Positions 13,021-25,700 of a stretch of 64,000 nucleotides of DNA are shown piece after piece. A program made the position numbers and the translations under genes. Origin of the DNA: Lanius collurio (Eukaryota > Chordata > Aves > Passeriformes > Laniidae); NCBI GenBank assembly GCA_020086605.1, contig JACBWW010000016.1:6315682-6379681 (forward strand), in the 5' to 3' direction. Numbering within the stretch: position 1 is the stretch's first letter; every line of letters begins with the position of its first letter. The notes beneath the pieces were generated by a model. That model did not search any database and was not told where the DNA came from. It worked only from the letters and a program-made list of their open reading frames with translations.

Positions 13021-14424
13021 TAACTAACTGAACATGATATTATTTTAGGCTTTTATTGCCTCTGCCCATGTGTATTATGGTTCCTTGCCACCAGATTTTA
13101 AGTTTTACTTAATGTTGTATTGTTCACCAAAAATAACTGAGAATATTGTTTATAGATTTATTCTTTGCCAGAATTAATCACTATTTTTATAGCACAATGT
13201 TTTTATTATAATTAAAACATTCAAGTGGATCTCTTCAGAATATCTTGTTGCTAGTTAAAACATATGAAAAGTGTAAGTACTGGCAAACAATCAATTAATC
13301 CCCTGTGCCACACATGAGGCAGTTAGCTAAAGGATAAGACAACCAAGTTATTTTATCAACTGCAGTGCTGTATCCAAGAGCTAGGTTTGATGAATGATGC
13401 TTTTCATTAATCAGTTTTATTGATTTCTTGCATGGAGAGCTCTGAGCCATAGCTGGAGCTACAGCAGGTTTGAGCTCTGCCAGCTGTGGAGATATAAATA
13501 TCAGCCAAGAAAAATATCCAAAAAGTAAAACCAGGAACGTGGAAAGATGGAAATTTTTTTCCCAGTGCAATGGTGATTAATTCAGTCCTATTGGCACTGC
13601 TAACTCCTTGGTTCTCGTGGTATGTGAGGTGCAGGGAAGGTTGTGTGATCTGTTGTGTAAAAGAAGAGTGGGATGGGAGGGCAGGACCAGCTCAGCCAGG
13701 ACCAGGTTGGGATTTTACCTGTTAGACAGGAGACAAAATCACAAATAAAGGGCTACTTTTTTTTTTTTTCTTTGCAACAGCTAGCTAAATAAAGTGAAGT
13801 ACAACAGAAAAAATGAGAAGAGAAACTAGATTACAGTATTCAGAGACTGTCACTATAAACCATCCTCCCAGTATTTTCTGAGACGATCAGAGATTAATTT
13901 AAGAAAATCTAATACTATATTTTTAGCTGTCTTTTGTCATGACTTTACCGAGGCACTTTCCAAGAACCCACTTCTGAAGTTTTTCTCAAGATACAGAGGC
14001 CAGTTGCTCTCACAAATAGACCTTGGAAGACTGAGTTTTATATCTGGGTCTTAATCAAAGGGAAAAAAGAGCAAAGAAATCTTCAAAGTATGCCTCACTA
14101 TGCAAACGAAGAGGTCTGTGAGCTATTTCATTGCAGAGCCAACTTTTTCACTGGTAACAACTGAAAAATGGTATTTTTTGCAATGAATTGGATAGGTTTG
14201 AGGTTTTTGAAAGTTTGTGAATCCTGCTTAAAAAAATCTATGAGAGAAGTGCCACTTGCTGGGCTGCTACATCAAAGATGGCAAACCTTGCTCTTGGGCA
14301 CTGACATTGCAGGATTTGGTCAGAGCTGGGACTGTGCATGGACGTGTACTTGTGACTTCTCCTGTTCCTTATTAACCCTTGGAAGTTCTGTAACTTTCAG
14401 GCAGGAGCAGTCCTGCAGACACCT
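13021..14424. other. non-coding stretch
   Basis: No gene recognised. T13 lies at 13757-13769 inside a tract ending 'ctttgcaacag' (AG at 13779-13780), which resembles a splice acceptor with no recognisable exon after it. A 91-codon minus frame at 13295-13570 has no recognisable product. Confidence 0.5.
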
Positions 14425-14690
14425 TTTACACAGAATTACAGAATTGTTAGGGGTGGAAGGACCTCTGGAAATCACACTGTCCAGTCCCTCTGCCTGGGCA
14501 GGTTCACCTGGAGCAGCTGACACAGGAACGTGTCCATGTAGAATTTGAAAGTCTCCAGAGAGGGAGACACCATGACTTCCCTGGGCAGCCTGTTCCAGGG
14601 CTCTTCCACCCTCAGTGGAAGGAAGTTCTTCCTCATGTTGAGGTGAAACTTCTCATGTTTTGGTTTATGATCATGACCGCTGGTAGGAAT
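14425..14690 (-). repeat. CR1 LINE 3' end, truncated
   Basis: This is the clearest repeat in the window, a CR1 retrotransposon tail read antisense. On the plus strand it begins with the reverse complement of the CR1 3' terminal repeat ('acagaattacagaattg', about 14431). It continues through 'ggaaggacctctggaaatc', 'ccagtccctctgcctggg' and 'ctccagagagggagacacc', then the 'ccctgggcagcctgttcc' block and 'aggaagttcttcctcatg' near 14620. It fades out after 'aacttctcatgttttgg' at about 14685. The copy is therefore 5'-truncated to roughly 260 bases. Indels and substitutions rule out activity. A 126-codon plus frame (14168-14548) that runs into this element is an artefact. Confidence 0.93.
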
Positions 14691-16443
14691 TTTATTTTAT
14701 CAATGTCAGAAGGAAAGGAAGCTCTTTTAATGAAAAGGAATTTTAAGTGTATTCTTTTTTTTCTTCTCTCCTTCCTTTCAGCTATTCCCTCCTTCCCAAA
14801 GCTGATGTTCAATCTGATGTAGTATGTAGGGTGGCATGGGCAAAAATAAAATAGAAGGAAGTCCTTTAATATTAATACAGGTAGTTTATTTGGCATGTAG
14901 TGAGAAAAAATAAATCATCAGAGCCTTCACTTAATACTAAAATTGCTTCTATTGTGTACAAAGGTTTCTCAAGATACGTGGTTTCAACATACCCATCTTG
15001 TAGTGTCATTTCAGCACAGCAGCTCAGACTGAGCATGGTAATTTACATTTGCCATGAGAGACAGGAATGTGGCAAATGTGGCTTCAGGATTCCTGCTGCC
15101 ATATGCACTGTCCAACATGGAAGGTTTTGTATGTTAACTTCTCATCAATCAGTGAATGCCAGGACATGCAGCCTCTGCAGAACGGGAGCTGATCCAAAAC
15201 CATCTGGTGGTCTTTGTGATCTTGCCCAGATTTGTATTAAAAACTGTAGTACTGCATCTTAACTTAAGCCAAAAGACCAAACACTCTCGTTATCAAATAA
15301 TCTGAGAGGTTGCATGAGTGCAGGGAACCTTGAAAAGCAACAGTAAGCTTTCTTGAACAGTCCAGGGAATTATTCCTGAAGGTTTGATAAATCTATTTTT
15401 TTCAAAGATAAGTGGATGAATTACTCTAGAAAGAGCCTCATACTAAGGCTGTATTTTGTAAAAATGGAAGAAAGCCCATAGATATTCTTACAAAACTGAA
15501 AAAAAAAAAAAAGGTCCTCCTCCACCAGAAATAATCACTCTTAAGAAGCTACTTTTGAAATTAATTTAATTTCTCTCTTACATCTAGACAGATATCAGAT
15601 GTGCATAAACACCCAGGAAACACTTTTGTTCTGACCTTGTTGCAATTTTCTACTACTTTGCACAGTTTATACATGACTAAACCAGGCCTGGGCCTGCAGT
15701 GGATCATTTGACTCCCCTCATTCACTGGATCTAAACTAGGACAGTCAGAAAAAGCCAGTGTGCTGCTTCAGAAAAAGCAGGGTTTTCTGTGTTCAGGATT
15801 CCTCTGCATTCAGTCAATTTGGATAAGGAATATCCAGTGAAAAAGTTGATTCCCACTCAGTCAGACTACTGATGGTGAAATGAATAAAATATTCTAAAAG
15901 GACAAGACAGTTCACATGTCTATACTTAATTTTAGAAGTTCATACTTTATTTAAATCTCTTATACATAGGTAGAAAGTACTGAATTTCACATTAAATACT
16001 TCATTTTAATTAAACTCTAATAGGCAGGGGAAAAATCTCAAACAAACACACTGCCTCTAAAAGAAAAAGAAAATAAACCAAGGCAAAACCTGACATGACA
16101 GGGTTGTAACACAATTTTTAGTGTCCTTTTCTAACTATACTGCAAAAACTAAGGAGCTGAATTTTCAGAGCTATCGGGTGTCACAATTTTATTTGAAAGA
16201 AGAAGAGGCTGCAGCTGCCTCAAATTCCTCAAAACTATGTCTGAAGTACTTCAAAATGCATATCTGGGATAACTTGCCTGAGAAAGAACTGATGCTTAGG
16301 TTCTGTCTCCTTGCTTGCTGTATGCATCCAGAGGCCCTTTGCTTCTCCCCCAGCACCCACAGCAGGCCTCAAGGAATGCATTTTATTTATTTGTTTGCTT
16401 CTTTGTTTGCTTTTTAGTTTCTCATGAGCTATGGGTGAAATTT
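14691..16443. other. non-coding stretch
   Basis: No gene recognised. A 28-base pyrimidine tract (14752-14779) ending in AG at 14780-14781 is a textbook-looking splice acceptor, but no consensus donor follows within 60 bases. A14 lies at 15499-15512. The 120-codon plus frame at 14900-15262 matches nothing I know. Confidence 0.5.
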
Positions 16444-16448
16444 AGGTA

Positions 16449-16489
16449 TAGTTATATTATTATATAGTATATTAATATATATATTTATA
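16449..16489. repeat. AT-only low-complexity tract
   Basis: About 40 bases of A and T with only two G, mostly 'ata/tat' words. It is an imperfect (AT)n microsatellite remnant with easy strand separation. No function is implied. Confidence 0.8.
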
Positions 16490-19480
16490 CTCTCCCTGGC
16501 TGACAGAGCCCAAAAGTAGCGTGCTGAGCTTCTCTCCTACGTCCCCCCAGCCCAAGCAGGGATTCTGTCCAGCCTTTGATCCACCTCTTCTCATGCTGCT
16601 TCTTCCCACTTTGTGCAAAATCTAGGCTGATTCCTAAATGGATTCTGTGATTATTAGCTGCTGCCAGAGATGGCAATAATATTCAATACTTCCCTTTCAT
16701 GGAGGGTTTTAATGAGATTAGTGTTTGAAATAATGAAATTCTGATATATGATACATCTCTCATTGTGGCTACAGTTCTGCACATTATGTTTTATTGAAAA
16801 ATGATCAGTGCTTTGTTTCTGTTTAGCTTCTTTAGAACAACTTTTTAAGCTAAAACCCCAAAATCCTTTAAATATAAAGGTAGCACTGCAAAAAGGTTAT
16901 CTGTTCAAGTTGGTCAAGAGAAACTTGGACCTGCAGCTACAAGAACACCTTTGTCAGACTGAGTCTTAAATACAACACTTATTATAATGTGGCTCTGTGG
17001 AGATAAAAGTATTCAAAAAGCTCAAGAGAGAAGGCAATAAGGGCAGGACTGCACTTTTACAATGCCTCTTTTACTTTAGCTTCACCTCTTTTGGGCCAAT
17101 GTTAAAAGAAAAAGGAAAAAACCCTTAGATGTCATTTATTATATGTTGACATTACCTGGCTCCAAATGTAGCCCAAACCCAATTCCCTCATTTCTGTGTA
17201 ACTGAAGGTCCAGAAACAGTTGTTTTTCATGACAAATTACACTGCTACAGCCACTCTTGCAATTGGTATGGAAAGTAGATACGGTAGATTTAGGGGTAAA
17301 AAATCTACAAAAGATTAATTGCAGTCTATTAAAATTCTAAATTCATCATCACTGGAAATTTTCATCATTTGATGCCAGAATGGAAGAATTCCAATGCATT
17401 CATGAAATGCATCCAGTATGTGCTAATCTGCCATGCCAACCTCATTTGAACTTGAGGGCCCAAATGTATTATAAAGCATAATTATTCCAGAGCTAAAATC
17501 TTAAGAAAGGCTTTGAGTGCAGTGTCTGTGAAACACAAATTGAAACTGCCATGGTTCATGTATAAACAGAGAACTTAATCTAGTAGAACTCGTAAAAGCA
17601 AGACCTTCTTAAATTGCCTCAGGTATCAAAACAGAAGAAGTGTTATTAGAATGTCCGTGTTTCATAATGGGTTTGAACACTGCTCATTTTAAAATGGATT
17701 TAAAGACCTCCAAAGCAGTGAAGACTTCCATATGTTTTAAATTAAGCATTTTTAGTGATTTTTTTATTGGCTAGCAATTGCCACCGTAGAATTCTTTTTT
17801 TAACATAATTATGTCCACAAACATGCAGTGTTTAGGTAGATTTTTATGAGTCTATGTATCTCTTTTTTTTTCTGTTAAGTTCTGTTGTATCATAGAATAT
17901 AAAAGGTTTTTAGTGATGTATTGTCAGTCACTGAAGTTTCATAGAAGAGGAGATGGTCTTTCTTCATTAGCCTGTTTCAAGATAGCTGTGTAACTTCTGA
18001 GAATACCATTCAGGGCCATTTAGATCAGCACATCATTTCTTTCTTTAAGGTAATCATAGAAGTCTTCTTTCAAAAAGTAACCTGATGAAGACAAGTGGGG
18101 TCAAAGCTGACAGAAACAAATTATTCTTCCCTACTGAAAATCCCATTTGGTAATGAAAAGTTCAGTTCAAACCAGGATTTCTGTTCTGAGCTTTGAGAAA
18201 CTTGTATTTGCTTAGTACAAGTGAAGAGAGGTTAAGTGCAAAACCTCTTCTACCCTTCTTGTCTGACTGCAACATGCAAAAAAAAAAAGGAAGTGGGAAA
18301 TCCCTGGCACTAGCACTTCTTTACTTTTCCACAATATCCATAGCTTAATTTATCCTGAAATTATTATGGCTCAATGATCAGCTAACTAGCAACACTCATC
18401 ATAATTTTCACTGGCTGTTTGCAAAATATTACATCTGGGTAATTCAATGCAAGTTACCTTTGTGAACACTTGCTTAAAATAAAACACACAGGCAGCATAA
18501 GCAGATGAGACATCTCATTGTGTGATAGGGCTGGAAAGAACAATTTGTATCTGACTATGTAACTGCTTACAGGAACAAACTCAAATCACAGGAAATGCAT
18601 AATGGGGAGTCCTAATGTGCTAAAACATGTTATCTTTGTTTCTGTATAAATTGTTCCCTCTCAGTAAACATTTCCCCACAATTTTTCCTGCTGGGATAGA
18701 TGATGGTTGAAGTATTTCCTTCTATTTCATATGTATAAAATTACATTATGAGTCATTTTTTTATAAGCTTAAGTTTACTGTTGGTGTTTACCCTGTGTAA
18801 CTCATGACCTAATGGGCCTTATGTGCACTTAAGAAATGAGTGGAAAGTATTAAATGTCCTGAAATCATTAGAATGCCTTGGCTATTCGTTTCAGTGTAGA
18901 TGCTGTCCAACCTTCTAATAATGACAAATATTTAAGAGATGAAATGGCTGAAAAATGGGATGTCTTTTCCATTGCCCAGGGAGTGACCCACATCCACAAT
19001 AATACCCCAGAAAGCACTTTGATCTCTCCATTTCATAGCTGGCCACAGCCATTAGAGCACAGTATTTCTTTCCTTCTAATGCCATTCCTTCTGGAGCAGA
19101 GGTCATTTCTCCAGCTCTGTCTTCTCTGATATCCTGAACCCCTTCTCAGCCACTCTCTAACTGATAATTCACAGTGTCCCCGTTCTAACTTTGGAAGTAA
19201 AACAACATTCAGCTGGCATTCACATTCCATCTGCCCCCTAAGGGCTGAAGTTGCCCAAGGGATGGCTTCTGGACACAAGGCTCCTCTGTAAACTGATGGT
19301 GACCAGAGATGAGCAGAAAGGGACAAAAGGAGAGGCCAGCAATGTCATAAAGAGCTAAGGGATTATTGAGGGAAGGAAGAGAAAGGGAAAATGAAAGAGA
19401 AGAATGGTTAGTGGGCAGAAGCTGCAGAAGAGGGGCCAAAAAGGTGAGGGAGATGGTGATGAGAGAGACTAGATGATTTT
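16490..19480. other. AT-rich non-coding stretch
   Basis: Nothing recognised as a gene or repeat family. A11 lies at 18278-18288. The segment 19365-19405 is strongly purine-rich on the plus strand (GGAAGGAAGAGAAAGGG). A few open frames of 60-100 codons overlap on both strands near 18880-19440 without coding character. Confidence 0.5.
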
Positions 19481-19483
19481 TTA

Positions 19484-19496
19484 ATATATATATATA
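19484..19496. repeat. short (AT)n microsatellite
   Basis: Thirteen bases of alternating A and T follow a T6 run, directly after a purine-rich stretch. Confidence 0.8.
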
Positions 19497-20765
19497 AAGT
19501 GAAAAAGCATATCAAGATGCGACTTTAAAATAAATGTTTATTATCAGTATTGGCACAAATATGACTGAAAATAAAAAACCAAGTCTTTACAACAGGGACT
19601 ATTTTTTGGTACTGTAGAGCTCAAAACAAGCTGCAGGTGCTATAATATTTAACAAAATGAAACAAAAGAATCACTGTTACACAAATAGGATATAAGGGCA
19701 TGCTGAATGTTCATCATTTGTACACTGAGTTCATTGTTCTGTACATTCAATTTTTATGTCTGTATAACAAAAATTCCTTAAATTTTTGGTTTGCAAAATG
19801 AGAATTTGATCAATTCAGAAGAAATAGATGCTGGTGTATGGGAAACTGAGGTGGTAAACACAGATTTAAAGGACTTGTGAAAGTTCTAATTAGAACTATC
19901 TTTTGATCTTTGAAGTTTTGCTGCTCTGTCAACACCATCCATAACTTTGATGGTCTTTTATATTCTAAAACAGCTGGCTAAGTCATAAAAAATAAATAAT
20001 AGAGATACTGTCCAAAGGTTACTTTAATCATGGATATTGACCCAACACTAAAACAAGGATAGAAAGGTTTCTTAGGAATATATTTGTAATCTCAGGGTTT
20101 TCCTTCTCACAGTAGCCAAAGGATTTGCTACAGGAAAAGGCATTTAACAGATTACTCTGCCTTGGAGAGGCCACAACCAAACCAGGGTTATGTTGATTCA
20201 CATTTGTTTTCTGGCTGCCCCAGAGGAGTGGGTATAGTGTTATTTCTTATTAATATCTGGGGCTGCAGTGAAAAAAACAGATGCTCTTTTCCTTCAAAGG
20301 CTAGTAAGAAAGGCAACATTTTTCCCAAGCAAATTTGAGAAGCTGATTCTGTCATCACTGTCCACTGACCCTTCCATTCAAAGCCCTCTGCATTTGCATT
20401 CCATTTCTGCATTGTCTAAAGGCATCCCAGTGAAGTGAAACTGGTTCAACAGAACTAAAAGTCATGTATTATTTGAATTAATTTTTTGCATGAGAAAATC
20501 TTGGCCAGCATATGCTTAAAATGAGCATGTGGATCTTTACATGTACAGAGCAAAAAAAAAAAAGATTGTAAGTGATGGAAAATAACTTGTAAATGCACTT
20601 AATTCCAAACCTCTTCAGTCTCTGAGAGGTTTTCTGTGATAGTCAAATGGGCCCTCAAACTACCTTCCTAAAATTATGCCTTATCTCAAATGTTTTAATG
20701 TGTATGCAGGAATTGACTCTACAAGTTAAAAGAACTCAGTCCCCAGGTGTTTATCCAGTGTTTGC
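19497..20765. other. AT-rich non-coding stretch
   Basis: No gene or known repeat. A12 lies at 20552-20563. Confidence 0.55.
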
Positions 20766-20769
20766 ATTT

Positions 20770-20960
20770 CTTCCCCAATGCTTATGATAAACAGTACCTT
20801 TCCTAAAGCAGTGCTTATTTCCTTCAAGTATTTGTAGGCAGCTGTCTTGTACCCACTGAGGTTCTGCATAGTTGATCTCCTGTGCATTTATATTATCCTT
20901 CTAAACTCTCTTCAGAAGTCAAATAACACCATTTCCCTTTCCTGCTGTGTTTGGCAGTGT
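20770..20960 (-). repeat. possible ancient CR1-like LINE fragment
   Basis: The plus strand at about 20822-20862 ('ccttcaagtatttgtaggc', then 'agctgtcttgtacccactgag') resembles the antisense of the CR1/L3 ORF2 end. In that part of the family the phrase 'aagtatttgtagacagctatcatgtcccccctcag' is common. The following text up to 20950 is compatible only in a loose way. If correct, this is an old, heavily mutated copy, much older than the tail at 14425-14690. Confidence is low because only about 40 bases align by eye. Confidence 0.35.
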
Positions 20961-22415
20961 TTTCTTGTTCCTGAGAGTGAATGTGATGTTCTCTGTGTGG
21001 TCAGTCAGAGGCTGAGGGAAGTACCCCTGCTCAGAGGCAGGAGCTGAAGGAGCCTCCACCCAGCACTTTGAGAAGGGAGAACCCAGCAGAGGAAAACAGA
21101 GAAGACTGGCAAGACTGGTATGATTTTGTCAGTACTCACCAGAGAGTTAGTGCTTCAACCCTGAATAGATAATTATGAACCCTTTTGTGGAACTGGTCAG
21201 TGAATTAAGCTGTGATGGGCTCAGAAGGGACTGATTCACTAATTCTGCTCCTTTCCTTGAGCCCTTAATCCTAGCCATGAGAGCACTCAGCAGGCCCTCT
21301 TCCAACAGAGCCAGGTTCACATTTCCCTTTATAGTGCCCTGAAGACAATGCATAGGCAGAAGCACTGTTCCTAAATCCCTGGGGAATCTAACACTTGGAG
21401 TCAAGTGCAGCCAGAGCATGATTATATAAATCATGTAAGAATAGACTTTAATTCTTTGGAAGAAAAAATAGACATTCTTTAATTACTTTTCTTCACTTTA
21501 GATTTGCTATAAATGGTGAATAGCAGATATGATAATGTTATCCTCCTTAGAAAATGATTGTTAGAATCACAGAAGCAGGGATATGGCTGCTCTTTTGAAA
21601 TTCTGCCCTTAGGATAGAGAAAAATGTTGGGCTGACTCAGAAATTGTCAGTTTTAGTGTGTTTCATTTTTGTCTCAAAGGCAAATTCTTGTTAAATTCTA
21701 GGTTCAAGCATAAGAGCTGAAAACCTGTGACTGCAATATGTGAGCTACAGGTACAATCTAGAACTGAAGACAGAAGGAAAAGACAGAAGTCTCAAGATGA
21801 AGCTAAATAATTGCTAAAATTGTCAGCCTAACAAAAAGTAAAAAAAAAAAATTTTTTTTTTATTGTTTCACTAATAAGAACGATTGTTGTCTAAACAGAT
21901 ATCATAATGACTGAACTAATATGTGGAGGATTAATGCCAGGTAGATTGAATATGGTGTAGAAACAAGTATTATCTGACACATGAAGTATAAGCTTTCCAG
22001 AACAATAAATGTCCTTTTTATGTGTCTGCTCAGGGTCTGACTGTGACTCAGGGCTCAGCTGAATTAAGTAAATAACCACAGCAAACAAAACAAGGTGCAG
22101 AAAAAAGTTGACTAAGGTAGAATGAGACAAGAGAGTAGCACAGAGCAGTGTATAATGTATACTTTTGGCAGCAATTTCCTTTTTGTTTTGGTTTGGTTTT
22201 GGAGAAAAATAGAAAATAGCAGAAGTGTTCAGATATGGAGCTACACTTAATCATAAGTTTCATGTTTGGTGCTTCAAAGTGGCTTCTTTCATATTAATCT
22301 AGGATACAGTTTTTAAGAAAGTGACAGAGATTCTGTGACTTTCATGTAATTTTATGTAGAATATTAATTGCTACTTGCATTTCAAGTCAATTCACTGTCT
22401 AAAAAGCCATGATAT
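20961..22415. other. non-coding stretch
   Basis: No gene recognised. It contains the A12T10 palindrome (21840-21861), which is listed separately. The open frames here are short and mostly on the minus strand in AT-rich sequence. Confidence 0.5.
21840..21861. repeat. A12-T10 palindrome
   Basis: Twelve A are followed directly by ten T, a perfect 20-base self-complementary A-tract/T-tract. It can bend DNA and disfavour nucleosomes. It could also mark the junction of two opposed retroposon tails, though no retroposon body is visible on either side. Confidence 0.9.
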
Positions 22416-22419
22416 ATTT

Positions 22420-22725
22420 CAGTGTCATTTTTTTCAGCTACTACATTTTAAAACTCAAAAATTCCCTTTTTCAGGTCAGTGCAGAATGCACTGAGTGAGA
22501 ATCTGCCAATTTCCTTTCATGTTTGATCTTTGCTTCCTTGATCATTTCCGTAATCTCTATCACTTTGGCTGTCTATGCCTCCACTTGTAGCATTAACCTT
22601 GATGTTGTGTAATAGATGTCTCATATGGCCTTTGCTCTTTCCTGTTCTCTCCCTTAATTTCCTTGGCTATCCACACTAGTGGTTTTTTTCTTTTACAGCC
22701 TATTTATTTCCCAGTGTTACATTCT
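22420..22725 (-). repeat. decayed LINE ORF2 linker segment (CR1/L3-like)
   Basis: Read on the minus strand, this block keeps the outline of the segment between endonuclease and reverse transcriptase in LINE ORF2 proteins of the CR1/L3 group. Near 22676-22619 the frame gives W-I-A-K-E-I-K followed by R-K. After a frameshift and stops, K-W-R appears near 22590. Near 22563-22501 comes I-K-E-A-K-I-K-H-E-R-K-L-A-D, matching the family's I-R-K-A-K-x-x-Y-E-x-K-L-A pattern. Near 22478-22440 D-L-K-K-G-I-F-E-F recalls the D-x-K-x-F-F-x-Y-V motif that follows. At least two frame changes and several stops show that it is dead and old. The exact clade (CR1, L3 or L2) cannot be set by eye. The order and spacing of the motifs support the call. 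Confidence 0.45.
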
Positions 22726-25700
22726 TTCCTTGGACTCCCATTTAATTAAGGCTGTACTGTCAACTTGAAAATCACATTTCCATCTGGAAATGTTGTGTCT
22801 TCTCTTGTTACACGAAGCCCTTGAGATGACTCTGGCTAAAAGGCAGAGCAGACTCGGGGGGTGGGGAGTGTGCCTTGCCTTTTGTCATTTCACTTAACTT
22901 GTGTAACATTCCAGCTTTATTTTAGTGTCTGGCATTTCTGCTACCTTAGACAGTTCTGCCACTGGCTGTTTGCAGGAGGAGGAGAGAAATAACCCTTCCA
23001 GCCTGCCATCATTTCCCCTGTGGCCTTACAGGAATATGTGAGTCAAGATCAAGTCCATACTGAATGAATTAAGGTGTATTACTGTGCTGCCCTAAAAGAA
23101 AATTAAACTCAAGACCTCTTGCTCCCCCAGTTGTTAGGGAGGGACCAGGATGTGTATGGGCAGTTCTGGGATGTTTTCATTAGTGCTTTTGTGACTTCTG
23201 AAAATACAGCCACCTCTGTTAGTTCTCTGTTTTCCCCTGCTCTATTATATTCCAATCACAGAGCAAATATGGCCCTCTCAAATAAACCAAAGGTCAAATA
23301 AAGAAAAGCTCATTTTGTTCATAAGTACCCTCTATTAGGAGAGAAATAACTCCTCCTGCACCAAAACTCTGTATCCTGGGACAGTATTTACTTTTTAATT
23401 TCTAATTTTGAAACCTCACCCATAACAGTTTTATAATAATATTGTCATCCCTTACTTCAGCAGACACACACTCACATCATACACAAGACAACTTCAAGCC
23501 CATTCGAAAGTAGACACTGAAAATAGTAACTGTAGCCTGTGTGAATTATGAATATGGAGATATTTATGTGTTAGTGTAAAACAGAGAGAAAACACACAGA
23601 ACAGAACTAGGAAATGTGGTGGTGATTTATATCTTTGAGCAAGTTATGACCTTCATAAATTTGGTGGTTGGAAAGACTGACCACAGTAACACTAAAATTG
23701 AGCTGCCCAAGTTCACAGTGACTTTTTTTTTGTCTTTTTTATTTTTTTAGGTACTTTGCAGTATTGTTGGTGATGAATGCAGAATGTTTGAGTTGTTGTA
23801 ACAGTTAAGATCACTTTCCAAGGGTAAGACAGGGAAGGAGTACAGAATAAGGGGTCATCTCTGTGTATTAAAGGAAAAATAATTTTTTTAATAGAATTAT
23901 TGGGGGTTTCTTAAAGGTTTTGTACCGCTCATGATTTCATCATTTTCTTGCTAATGGATTTAGTCATGTAATTTCCTCTCTCTTTTACTCAAAGCTAATG
24001 AATTTTAAAGATTTTTGCACAAGAGTAAAAGAGAGTTTCTGAGAACCCAGTCCACTAAAAACCCTGTATTTCGCAGCCATCTTACCCACTGGGTTATCCC
24101 ACGAAAGGGAAATTTCTCCACACTAATATTATGATTAAAATTGACTACATCTTTCAGTGGGTATTTAGTCAATTCAAGCCATGTTTATCAATATTTTCTG
24201 AGTAACTGCAATGACAGATTTTAGCAAAAGACCTTTTATCAAAGGAACTTGCAGAGTTGCTTCAATATAGAAGGTTTTATTCCTTCTGGTAAAAGAATAA
24301 ATGATGTCTGGGAAGATATCAGTGCTTTCTCAGTGTATTATACTCTATATTGAAAAATATTACAGTAAATAGATGTGAATTTACTAAGCTCTGGGAAGCA
24401 GTGGCTTGCTCGGTGTGTGGGTGAATTTCTCAATAAAGGTACTTGGTCAGGGTGAGATGTCTGTTTACCAGAGAGGGTTATCAGTGCTTTGCCTCATGCA
24501 TTGTCACAGACCCCAGCTTTAGATCAGGGTGTTATTGCCTGGCAGGATTTCTCTTCCTACTCTGAAAGTGCTCAGTCTCAAACACAAGGGAAAAAAAAGT
24601 ACAAGCTTTTTTTTCCTGTTTAAACATTTTTATTTTCTATAAACCTGATAAGTAAAATTCTTTTTTTGTATTTATTAAAAAAATTATTCCTGAAATCCAG
24701 AATCCAGATCAAAATATTAAGTTACTCGCTTGTTCCATGGAGGGAGCCCTTTGAGGGCATCCACAGTATCCCAAATCCAGGAACAAATATTTATGAGAAA
24801 ACTGTGGCTTAACAAAGGCTCCACTGACTGCAGTGAATGTGTAATTCAGGCACCAGATGGAGTTTTCTTCCATCAGATAAATGGAGACATTAGATACCCT
24901 CATGACTGGGAAAAAGAGTCAGATTTTAGTTTATAGACCAGTGCATACAGTATTGTATTTGAACACATTATTTTTTCACGTAAATATATGAGCTCTTCCT
25001 CTGATTAAAATGAAGGATGTTCAGTTAGCTTAAATTAGCTGTTGGGATAAACACAGTGAGGGCTTTTAGACCCTTGAAAGGGCAACAGTGGCTGAAGAGC
25101 TGATTTAAGAAAATGTCAGGATTAGAAAATATGTCTTTTCACACCCTTAAAGTTCCCTGCATTTTATTCTAAAGATTAAAAGAAAAGGATTTTATTGCTG
25201 AGAGGCTTTCAAAGCACTCTGATATCCTCCACAGTCCTGACACTACTTGACTTTCTGCAACTTCTCAGAAAAGAGTTAGAGAGCAAATGTTTCATTACTT
25301 GTTTCAAAATCTCTTGGAGTGATCTTTGGTACCAGTATTTCCTGAGACTAATGAAAAATGGTATTTTGGGGATGCTAAAGAATTTTATTATTTAAATTCT
25401 TAGTAAAACCCCATGCAACTCTGGTGTTAAAATTCTGATTTTCTTTGCATTGCTGGTAAGAACTCAGACATGTGCTAGCTGGGAATTGAAACAACTGGGG
25501 CAGATAGGAATAATTCATTTTAAGAGAATACCTATCTGAACAAACAGCATATCATTTTCTTAATAAAGCTCATAGTCAAAGTGTCTTTTTGGATATTCAT
25601 TTGCTTCTGGATGGTATCACAAAGATGTCAAAAGCACTTTTTCCACCTGCAGTTGCCAAAGGATTTGTGCCCTTTTCTGTCCAAGTTCCTCAGAATGGTA

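Noticed and set aside
14168..14548. 126-codon plus-strand open frame
   Set aside because: Its second part is antisense CR1 tail sequence, so it is not a gene.
24760..24860. MIR-like segment 'tatgagaaaactgtggctta'
   Set aside because: The match is short and lacks the rest of the MIR core. It was kept out of the feature list.
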